Assembly (NCBI GenBank): GCA_017521875.1
Contig: JAFXBH010000277.1
Location: forward strand, 1 to 6,779
Length of the DNA stretch: 6,779 nt
Reading direction: 5' to 3'
From: Oscillospiraceae bacterium
Lineage (GTDB): Bacteria; Bacillota; Clostridia; Oscillospirales; Oscillospiraceae
Shown here: positions 1-4,573 of the stretch, piece after piece
Layout: each line of letters starts with the position of its first letter
Numbering within the stretch: position 1 is the first letter of the stretch
Notes under the pieces: model-generated
Seen by the model: only the letters and a program-made list of their open reading frames with translations
Databases searched by the model: none
Told to the model about the DNA's origin: nothing
Position numbers and translations under genes: made by a program

Positions 1-56
1 CCTCCCAACATAAAGATAAGAACTATAGCAAGACATAGAATACCAAGTTTTCGCAT
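1..56 (-). CDS. Partial exported protein or lipoprotein, N-terminus only
   Basis: The frame starts at ATG 56..54 and runs off the left edge after 18 codons. The visible peptide is MRKLGILCLAIVLIFMLG plus a codon beginning GG, hence another Gly. It has the layout of a secretion signal: two basic residues, a hydrophobic core, then a Leu-Gly-Gly stretch. If the next residue outside the window is Cys, this would be a lipobox (L-G-G-C) and the product a lipoprotein; that residue is not visible. The start is supported by a purine-rich site (GGCGGTGAG, about 65-73) and by the sigma-A-type promoter at 80-108. The function cannot be told from this fragment. In many spore formers spo0A follows spoIVB, but this N-terminus is not that of Spo0A, which is cytoplasmic and begins with a receiver domain. 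Confidence 0.6.
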   Translation of the reverse strand, partial: MRKLGILCLAIVLIFMLG

Positions 57-79
57 TACCGCTCACCGCCTTTTCTTTT

Positions 80-108
80 ATCATATCACAGTGCGGTCAA
101 ATTTGCAA
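80..108 (-). promoter_or_regulatory. Sigma-A-type promoter for the partial gene at the left edge
   Basis: On the minus strand, a -35 box TTGCAA (108..103) is followed by a 17-base spacer and a -10 box TATGAT (85..80). A TG one base before the -10 box gives an extended -10 element. Transcription would begin near 73, about 17 bases before the ATG at 56. The -35 matches the consensus at 4 of 6 positions and the -10 at 5 of 6. This implies the left-edge gene is transcribed independently of spoIVB. Confidence 0.6.
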
Positions 109-115
109 CAAAAAG

Positions 116-140
116 CGGGCGAACACAGTTCGCCCCTACG
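116..140 (-). repeat. REP-like palindrome, copy 1
   Basis: Read on the minus strand, the unit begins with GTAG (139..136), followed by a perfect 8-bp stem GGGCGAAC / GTTCGCCC with a TGT loop. A GTAG or GTGG tetranucleotide before a short hairpin is the hallmark of REP elements mobilised by REP-associated tyrosine transposases (RAYTs). That is family knowledge; no transposase is present in the window. The copy matches the inverted copy at 159-183 at 22 of 25 positions. Confidence 0.7.
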
Positions 141-158
141 GTGTGTATCTTTTCTGTT

Positions 159-183
159 CGTAGGGGCGATCTGCGATCGCCCG
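159..183 (+). repeat. REP-like palindrome, copy 2 (inverted partner)
   Basis: On the plus strand, GTAG (160-163) precedes a perfect 8-bp stem GGGCGATC / GATCGCCC with a TGC loop. It is in opposite orientation to copy 1, 18 bases away, giving a BIME-like pair. Compared with copy 1, one stem pair is swapped (A-T to T-A) so pairing is kept, and one loop base differs. The unit ends at 183, immediately next to the spoIVB stop codon (184-186), with no bases between. Confidence 0.7.
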
Positions 184-1152
184 TTAGGCCGCTGCGTCTA
201 ACATATTTTCGACAAAAATGCCATATCCCGTGGTGGGGTCGTTCACCAGCACATGGGTCACCGCGCCGACCAGTTTTCCGTCTTGAATGATGGGACTGCC
301 GCTCATGCCCTGCACGATGCCGCCGGTGATTTCCAACAGCGCCGGATCGGTGATCTGCAGCAGAATATTCCGACCTGCCCCGCCGGCGTTGGGATAAACC
401 TTCAAAATCTCCACAGAATATTCCTGTACGGTGTCATCTTTCACCGCGGAACGAATCACCGCAGGGCCGGTTTTCACATCCTCCTTTGTTCCCACAGGGA
501 GTTTTTCGCCGGGCCAGCCGGTCTGCGTCTTGCCAAAAACACCCTGATTACTGTTTTTATAAAGCGTACCCACCGGGTCTGTCTCTTTCATTGCTCCCAT
601 CAGTTGTCCAGGCTCTCCGCAAGTCCCTTTGCGGACAGTCATCACCGTGGCTTTATATGCAGTACCGGACACCATATTCAAAAGTTCTCCCTTGGGACTG
701 TTGACCCCGTGACCCAATATGGCAAATTTCCCCGTATCCGGATCGTACCAGGACACCGTACCCACACCGCTGATTCCCTGTTTTAGGTAGATGCCCATTT
801 TGGGGCCGTCGGAAGTAATACTGGGAGCAAACCGCACCGTATCCGTCTTTTTGTTCCGTGCCACCGTCATCTCCACCATACCGTCCGAGCGTTCCAAAGC
901 ATACCGCACATCTTCCAATTTCTCAATGATCTGACCATTGACTGTTTTGATCCGATCCCCCACCTTCAATCCTGCTTTTTGGGCCGGCCCGCTTAACGCC
1001 TTGTCAAACGCCGCAATGGTCACGGTGTTGTCCTGCAACTGAAGACCCACTACCTGGCCGCCGGGCACCAGCATTTTAGTAGCGCTGACACCCACCGTCA
1101 GCAAGGAAATACACATTAAAAACAATGCGCTGAAATAGCAAATTTTTTTCAT
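184..1152 (-). CDS. spoIVB: SpoIVB, stage IV sporulation serine protease
   Basis: A 322-residue protein of the SpoIVB family (S55 peptidases). In B. subtilis, SpoIVB is made in the forespore, crosses into the space between forespore and mother cell, and triggers activation of pro-sigma-K by cleaving SpoIVFA. Visible parts: a membrane anchor at residues 8-24; a PDZ domain at about 30-110, with GLKVGDRIKTVNG at 61-73; and the protease domain from about 120. The likely catalytic triad is His148 in LGHGV, Asp269 in ITDP and Ser284 in GMSGSPI; the spacings agree with B. subtilis H236/D363/S378. The C-terminal block GAVTHVLVNDPTTGYGIF is typical. The start at 1152 has AAAGGAGT (1168..1161) eight bases upstream. 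The protein is about 100 residues shorter than the B. subtilis one (about 426), and the loss lies between anchor and PDZ domain. The gene is monocistronic here and divergent from nifS. Confidence 0.95.
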   Translation of the reverse strand: MKKICYFSALFLMCISLLTVGVSATKMLVPGGQVVGLQLQDNTVTIAAFDKALSGPAQKAGLKVGDRIKTVNGQIIEKLEDVRYALERSDGMVEMTVARNKKTDTVRFAPSITSDGPKMGIYLKQGISGVGTVSWYDPDTGKFAILGHGVNSPKGELLNMVSGTAYKATVMTVRKGTCGEPGQLMGAMKETDPVGTLYKNSNQGVFGKTQTGWPGEKLPVGTKEDVKTGPAVIRSAVKDDTVQEYSVEILKVYPNAGGAGRNILLQITDPALLEITGGIVQGMSGSPIIQDGKLVGAVTHVLVNDPTTGYGIFVENMLDAAA

Positions 1153-1180
1153 CGCCGATCACTCCTTTCGTCTGCCCTGT

Positions 1181-1209
1181 TAATATTCCTCGCAGCGGCC
1201 ATTGTAAAC
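1181..1209 (-). promoter_or_regulatory. Candidate forespore-type (SigF/SigG) promoter of spoIVB
   Basis: On the minus strand, GTTTA (1209..1205) is separated by 17 bases from AATATTA (1187..1181). The first fits the SigF/SigG -35 pattern loosely, and the second matches the SigG -10 CATACTA at 5 of 7 positions. The start point would fall near 1175, leaving a leader of about 22 bases with the AAAGGAGT site inside it. Forespore expression is known for spoIVB in B. subtilis. The match is weak and a sigma-A reading (TACAAT at 1207..1202) has no good -35 box. Confidence 0.3.
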
Positions 1210-1260
1210 CATGCAAAAGTCGAGAGAAACGGCAATCTTTTCCAAAAATATTCTATACTA

Positions 1261-1279
1261 ACCTATTGACAGTGTAGGT
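1261..1279 (+). promoter_or_regulatory. Operator-like inverted repeat 1 over the -35 box
   Basis: ACCTA (1261-1265), nine bases, then TAGGT (1275-1279). The spacer contains the -35 box, so a bound protein would block RNA polymerase. The same arms and the same spacer length recur at 1295-1313. A short, AT-flanked dyad is the kind of site used by Rrf2-family regulators, and an Rrf2 gene is third in this operon. Binding by that protein is inferred. Confidence 0.65.
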
Positions 1280-1294
1280 AAATGATGGTATATT
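1266..1294 (+). promoter_or_regulatory. Strong sigma-A promoter of the nifS-nifU-iscR-rpe operon
   Basis: A perfect -35 box TTGACA (1266-1271), a 17-base spacer and a -10 box TATATT (1289-1294, 5 of 6). The start point would be near 1301, giving a leader of about 35 bases before the nifS ATG at 1336. The whole promoter lies within two inverted repeats described separately, so it is probably strong when unrepressed. Confidence 0.85.
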
Positions 1295-1315
1295 ACCTAT
1301 ACGATAACTAGGTAA
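1293..1315 (+). promoter_or_regulatory. Operator-like inverted repeat 2 over the start point
   Basis: TTACCTA (1293-1299), nine bases, TAGGTAA (1309-1315): a perfect 7-bp dyad touching the end of the -10 box and covering the predicted start point. Its core ACCTA-N9-TAGGT is identical in arms and spacing to repeat 1, with centres 34 bp apart. The inner half-sites also form TAGGTAA-N11-TTACCTA (1275-1299), so two dimers or a higher-order arrangement are both possible. Confidence 0.65.
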
Positions 1316-1323
1316 ATATTCCC

Positions 1324-1328
1324 GGAGG
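1324..1328 (+). promoter_or_regulatory. Ribosome binding site that fixes the nifS start
   Basis: GGAGG lies only one base before an ATG at 1330 but seven bases before the in-frame ATG at 1336. Only the second spacing is workable for initiation, so the protein begins MQVYADNAATT rather than MTMQVY. Confidence 0.8.
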
Positions 1329-1335
1329 AATGACT

Positions 1336-2523
1336 ATGCAAGTTTACGCAGATAATGCTGCTACTACAAAAATAAGCCAACAGGCTTTGCAGGCTATGAT
1401 GCCCTGCTTTGAAACCTATTACGGAAATCCCTCCAGTCTGCATACCGTAGGTCAGGAGGCCAAAGAAATTTTGGAAGAAGCCAGAGCCAAGGTGGCCAAA
1501 TGCCTTGGCTGCGAGCCCCGGGAGATTTTCTTCACTTCCGGCGGCAGCGAGGCGGACAACCAGGCCATTCGCTCCGCAGCCTTCTATGGCGCGCGGAAAG
1601 GCAAAAAGCACATCATTTCCACCGCTTTTGAGCATCACGCCGTGCTGCACACCCTGAATGCGCTGGAAAAAGAAGGCTTTGAGATCACCCTTCTGGATGT
1701 CAAGAACAATCACAACATTACCGCCCAGCATGTTCGGGACGCCATTCGCACTGACACCTGTCTGGTAACCTGTATGTATGCCAACAATGAAATCGGCTCT
1801 GTGTTGCCCATTTCGGAGATCGGCGCTGTTTGCAAGGAGGCCGGCGTTCCCTTCCACACCGATGCGGTACAAGCCGTCGGTCACTTAAACATTCAGGTGA
1901 AAGAGCAGAACATTGATATGCTGTCCCTGTCCGGTCATAAGTTCCATGGCCCGAAGGGTGTGGGCGCTCTGTATGTCCGTCGTGGCCTACCTCTGGTCAA
2001 CATCATTGAAGGCGGCGCACAGGAGCGGGGCAAGCGGGGCGGCACGGAAAACTTACCCGGCATCGTAGGTATGGCGGCGGCTTTGGAAGACGCCTGTGCC
2101 AATCTGGATGCCCACACCGCCAAGGTCACTGCTCTGCGGGAGAAACTGATCACCGGTCTGTCTGCGATCCCCCACTGCGCCCTGAACGGCGACCGGGAAA
2201 ACCGTCTGCCGGGCAATGTGAGTTTCTGCTTTGAGGGCATTGAGGGCGAGAGTCTTTTGCTGCTGCTGGATGCCCAGGGCATCTGCGCATCTTCCGGCTC
2301 CGCCTGCACTTCCGGCTCTTTGGATCCCAGCCATGTGCTGCTGGCCATCGGCCGGGTACACGATGTGGCCCACGGCTCTCTGCGGTTGTCTTTGAGCCAC
2401 GAAAACACCGAAGAAGAAGTGGATCACATTCTCACCGTGGTTCCCCAAGTGGTGGAACTGCTGCGGAATATGAGCCCCGTCTGGCGGGATCTGCAAAACG
2501 GAATCAGAGAATACATTCTGTAA
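1336..2523 (+). CDS. nifS: NifS/IscS-type cysteine desulfurase
   Basis: A 395-residue PLP enzyme (aminotransferase class V) that converts L-cysteine to alanine and carries the freed sulfur as a persulfide to the scaffold encoded next. Visible landmarks: the N-terminal YADNAATT block (4-11), FTSGGSEADN (66-75), His100 in the EHH motif expected to stack on PLP, HTDAVQA (174-180) with cofactor-binding Asp176 and Gln179, the PLP-binding lysine Lys202 in SGHK, and the sulfur-carrying Cys324 in SSGSACTSGS. Full family length, nothing missing. The ATG at 1336 is chosen from the GGAGG spacing and because homologues begin at this point. It is the first gene of the operon, 15 bases before nifU, under a sigma-A promoter with two operator-like repeats. 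NifS and IscS names overlap in Clostridia; no nitrogenase genes are visible, so housekeeping Fe-S assembly is the likely role. Confidence 0.97.
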   Translation: MQVYADNAATTKISQQALQAMMPCFETYYGNPSSLHTVGQEAKEILEEARAKVAKCLGCEPREIFFTSGGSEADNQAIRSAAFYGARKGKKHIISTAFEHHAVLHTLNALEKEGFEITLLDVKNNHNITAQHVRDAIRTDTCLVTCMYANNEIGSVLPISEIGAVCKEAGVPFHTDAVQAVGHLNIQVKEQNIDMLSLSGHKFHGPKGVGALYVRRGLPLVNIIEGGAQERGKRGGTENLPGIVGMAAALEDACANLDAHTAKVTALREKLITGLSAIPHCALNGDRENRLPGNVSFCFEGIEGESLLLLLDAQGICASSGSACTSGSLDPSHVLLAIGRVHDVAHGSLRLSLSHENTEEEVDHILTVVPQVVELLRNMSPVWRDLQNGIREYIL

Positions 2524-2538
2524 TAAAGGAGAATAACT

Positions 2539-2967
2539 ATGGCACTATATTCTGAAGTGGTAATGGACCACTTTATGCACCCCCGGAATGTGGGCGTGAT
2601 TGAAAACGCCGATGGCGTAGGCCAGGTTGGCAACGCCAAGTGCGGCGACATTATGAAAATTTATCTGAAAATCGACAACGACATCATCACTGATGTGAAG
2701 TTTGAAACCTTTGGCTGCGGCTCTGCCATTGCCTCCTCCTCTATGGCCACGGAGATGATCAAAGGCAAGCCCATTTCCGATGCGTTGCAACTGACCAATG
2801 ACGCTGTGGCCGAGGCCCTCCACGGTCTGCCGGCACACAAACTCCACTGCTCCGTGCTGGCGGAAGAGGCCATCAAGTCTGCCCTGAAGGATTACTACGA
2901 CAAGAACAACATCCCCTATGACGCCAAGCAATTCCCCGATTGCGATCACTGCGATCACTGCCATTAA
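2539..2967 (+). CDS. nifU: NifU/IscU-type iron-sulfur scaffold protein with Cys/His tail
   Basis: A 142-residue scaffold on which Fe-S clusters form with sulfur from the upstream desulfurase before transfer to client proteins. The three cluster ligands are present: Cys35 in KCGD, with the conserved Asp37 that makes the cluster labile; Cys60 in FGCGSA; and Cys104 in the LPAHKLHCSVLAEEA block (97-111). AGGAG-type site GGAG at 2528-2531 is seven bases before the ATG. It is of the single-domain type, without the ferredoxin and C-terminal domains of Azotobacter NifU. Odd: after the usual end, the tail runs CDHCDHCH (135-142), encoded by the direct repeat TGCGATCAC twice and then TGCCAT. This gives three Cys and three His in eight residues and could bind metal; that role is inference. 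The next gene begins 18 bases after the stop. Confidence 0.96.
   Translation: MALYSEVVMDHFMHPRNVGVIENADGVGQVGNAKCGDIMKIYLKIDNDIITDVKFETFGCGSAIASSSMATEMIKGKPISDALQLTNDAVAEALHGLPAHKLHCSVLAEEAIKSALKDYYDKNNIPYDAKQFPDCDHCDHCH
2941..2964 (+). repeat. Nine-base direct repeat encoding the CDHCDHCH tail of nifU
   Basis: TGCGATCAC occurs twice in tandem (2941-2949, 2950-2958), followed by the partial unit TGCCAT and the stop. Each unit encodes Cys-Asp-His. The exact nucleotide identity suggests a recent duplication by slippage. Confidence 0.8.
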
Positions 2968-2985
2968 ACAGAGGAGAAGAGAACT

Positions 2986-3402
2986 ATGATCGTATCAACG
3001 AAGGGCCGCTATGCCCTGCGGGTGATGGTACATTTTGCCATGAAAGGGGCAGAGGATTTTATTCCGCTGAAGGAAATTGCAGAGGCGGAAGGAATCTCGC
3101 AAAAGTATTTGGAATCCATTATGACCGTGCTGAGCAAAGCCGGATTTGTGGACGCCGTTCACGGCAAAGGCGGTGGCTATCGCCTGAACCGGAAACCGGA
3201 ACAGTATACCGTAGGCAGTATTCTGAAACTGACAGAAGGCTCTCTGGCTGCAGTCTCCTGTACCAGCGAAGGCCCTGCCGCCTGCGGCCGTTCTTCCTGC
3301 TGCCAGACCAAACCTATGTGGGACAAACTGGACAGTATGATCAACGAATTTTTTGAAGGCATCACTCTGGCAGACCTGCTGGAAAATAACAAGAAAATGT
3401 GA
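2986..3402 (+). CDS. iscR: Rrf2-family transcriptional regulator, IscR-like
   Basis: A 138-residue DNA-binding protein. It has the Rrf2 winged helix-turn-helix: N-terminal STKGRYALRVM (4-14), recognition region around IAEAEGISQKYLESIM (31-46), and the wing HGKGGGYRL (59-67). Four cysteines follow, Cys92, Cys100, Cys105 and Cys106, at about the place where E. coli IscR holds its [2Fe-2S] cluster (Cys92, Cys98, Cys104). Cluster binding and sensing of Fe-S supply are therefore likely, though the spacing differs. CymR-type regulators of cysteine metabolism lack this cysteine cluster, which argues for IscR. The gene sits third, behind nifS and nifU, rather than first as in E. coli. GAGGAG (2971-2976) precedes the ATG by nine bases. 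It probably represses its own operon through the paired repeats at 1261-1315. Confidence 0.9.
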   Translation: MIVSTKGRYALRVMVHFAMKGAEDFIPLKEIAEAEGISQKYLESIMTVLSKAGFVDAVHGKGGGYRLNRKPEQYTVGSILKLTEGSLAAVSCTSEGPAACGRSSCCQTKPMWDKLDSMINEFFEGITLADLLENNKKM

Positions 3403-3412
3403 GGAAACAACT

Positions 3413-4063
3413 ATGGGTATTTTAGCACCTTCGATTCTCTCCTGCGATTATATGAATATGCAGCGGGACTTCACCGCCTGTAAGGAAAACGGCGTTAAGT
3501 GGCTCCATGTGGACATTATGGACGGCCATTTCGTCCCCAATCTGTCCTTCGGCTACTCTCTGGTAAAATCTATGCGGCCCATTACCGACCTGGTACTGGA
3601 TGTCCACCTGATGATCGACACCCCCATCAAGTATGCAGAGAACTTCTGCAAGGCCGGCGCTGATTACTTAACCATCCATGTGGAAGCAGATACCCCCGAA
3701 AATATCCGCAAGACTTTGGAACTGATCCGGTCTCTGGGTGTCAAACCCGGCATCGTGGTCAAGCCCAAGACCCCTGCCGAGGCAATCGCAGAATACCTGC
3801 CTTTGGTGGATCTGGTGTTGGTAATGACTGTGGAACCCGGCTTCGGCGGCCAGAAATTTATGGCCGATATGATGCCCAAGGTAAAGCAACTGCGGGAAAT
3901 GTTGGATAAGGTCAACCCCACCTGTTACCTGGAGGTAGACGGCGGCGTGGATCTGAATACCGTGAAAGAATGTAAGGCCAACGGCGCAAATGTATTCGTC
4001 GCCGGTTCTGCCTACTTTGGCGCATCCGACAAGAAGTCCTTCACCGAAGAAATTGAAAAGTAA
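3413..4063 (+). CDS. rpe: Ribulose-phosphate 3-epimerase
   Basis: A 216-residue TIM-barrel enzyme interconverting D-ribulose 5-phosphate and D-xylulose 5-phosphate in the pentose phosphate pathway. Family marks: LAPSILSCDY near the start (4-13), HVDIMDGHFVPN (32-43) with metal ligand His32 and catalytic/metal-binding Asp34, DVHLMI (63-68) with His65, VEPGFGGQKF (140-149), and EVDGGV (174-179) with Asp176. GSAYFG (198-203) forms the phosphate-binding end. All expected catalytic residues are present and the length is normal. The start is ATG 3413: GAGG at 3401-3404 overlaps the regulator's TGA stop and lies eight bases upstream; an in-frame ATG at 3353 inside iscR has no support from homology. 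Only ten bases separate it from iscR, so it is co-transcribed and probably translationally coupled. The bidirectional terminator follows within a few bases of the stop. Confidence 0.97.
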   Translation: MGILAPSILSCDYMNMQRDFTACKENGVKWLHVDIMDGHFVPNLSFGYSLVKSMRPITDLVLDVHLMIDTPIKYAENFCKAGADYLTIHVEADTPENIRKTLELIRSLGVKPGIVVKPKTPAEAIAEYLPLVDLVLVMTVEPGFGGQKFMADMMPKVKQLREMLDKVNPTCYLEVDGGVDLNTVKECKANGANVFVAGSAYFGASDKKSFTEEIEK

Positions 4064-4068
4064 AAATA

Positions 4069-4100
4069 AAAAGCGGTGTGCTAAATTGCACACCGCTTTT
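4069..4100. terminator. Bidirectional Rho-independent terminator between rpe and rpiB
   Basis: A perfect 13-bp stem (AAAAGCGGTGTGC at 4069-4081 with GCACACCGCTTTT at 4088-4100) around a six-base loop TAAATT. Plus-strand transcripts end in TTTTAT. On the minus strand the stem is followed by TTTTTATTTTTA. It lies between the converging stop codons of rpe (4061-4063) and rpiB (4111-4113) and can end both. Confidence 0.92.
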
Positions 4101-4110
4101 ATGTTTCCTC

Positions 4111-4551
4111 TTATTTCTCCAGAGCCATCATTTTGTCGATGCGGCGCTGATGCCGGGCATCGTGGGAAAATTCCGTACCCAGCCAGGTATCCACGATCTC
4201 AAAGGCCAGCATCTGACCCACCACACCGGCACCGATGGCCATCATATTGGTGTCGTTATGCTCCCGGGTCATCCGGGCGCTCATCACATCGCTGAGCAGA
4301 GCGCAGCGAATGCCTTTCACCTTATTGGCGGTGATGGACACGCCGATGCCGGTGGTGCAAAGCACGATGCCCTTTTCACACTCGCCGGCAGCCACGGCCT
4401 GGGCTGCGGGAGCGGCAAAATCCGGATAATCGCAACTATCCAATGTGTAAGTACCGAAGTCCTTCACTTCATATCCCTGCTTTTCCAGGCGGGAAACCAG
4501 AGCGTTTTTCAGCGCCAATGCGCCGTGATCGCAAGCAATTGCCAATTTCAT
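4111..4551 (-). CDS. rpiB: Ribose-5-phosphate isomerase B
   Basis: A 146-residue RpiB/LacAB-family enzyme interconverting ribose 5-phosphate and ribulose 5-phosphate. Marks: N-terminal IACDHGA (5-11) with substrate-binding Asp8 and His9; the active-site loop GIVLCTTGIGVSITANK (61-77), where Cys65 matches the catalytic Cys of E. coli RpiB; REHND (96-100) with His98 and Asn99; and arginines 133-137 in the C-terminal DARHQRR segment for phosphate binding. One oddity: the usual Cys-Gly-Thr-Gly reads Cys-Thr-Thr-Gly here. The start is ATG 4551, with GGAGG (4564..4560) eight bases upstream; the frame stays open further upstream but there it overlaps the preceding gene out of frame. It is the last gene of the minus-strand cluster, 22 bases behind the reductase, and faces rpe tail to tail. 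Confidence 0.95.
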   Translation of the reverse strand: MKLAIACDHGALALKNALVSRLEKQGYEVKDFGTYTLDSCDYPDFAAPAAQAVAAGECEKGIVLCTTGIGVSITANKVKGIRCALLSDVMSARMTREHNDTNMMAIGAGVVGQMLAFEIVDTWLGTEFSHDARHQRRIDKMMALEK

Positions 4552-4573
4552 ATCTTTGTCCTCCAAAGTAAAT

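Larger units (their letters stand above)
110..183 (-). terminator. Probable terminator of spoIVB built from the REP pair
   Basis: In the minus-strand transcript, the two inverted palindromes directly follow the spoIVB stop. They can form two small hairpins or one long stem. The distal hairpin is followed by GC and a run of five T (114..110), as in a Rho-independent terminator. The -35 box of the next gene begins two bases later. That the repeat serves as a terminator is inferred from position and shape; the T-run is short. Confidence 0.45.

Noticed and set aside
116..183. CRISPR array
   Set aside because: There are only two units, in opposite orientation, with one 18-base gap and no cas genes; a REP pair explains them.
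253..786. Plus-strand reading frame opposite spoIVB
   Set aside because: Antisense to the conserved protease domain, without a promoter or binding site.
1261..1335. Riboswitch or T-box leader before nifS
   Set aside because: The promoter lies at 1266-1294, leaving a leader of only about 35 bases, too short for either; the dyads overlap the promoter and read as protein-binding sites.
1297..1884. Long minus-strand reading frame opposite nifS
   Set aside because: It lies wholly opposite a clear cysteine desulfurase gene and over its promoter, has no ribosome binding site, and the peptide resembles no family known to me.
2940..3356. Second plus-strand frame across iscR
   Set aside because: It overlaps the Rrf2 gene in another frame. 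The Rrf2 frame has the helix-turn-helix, the wing and the cysteines; this one has none.
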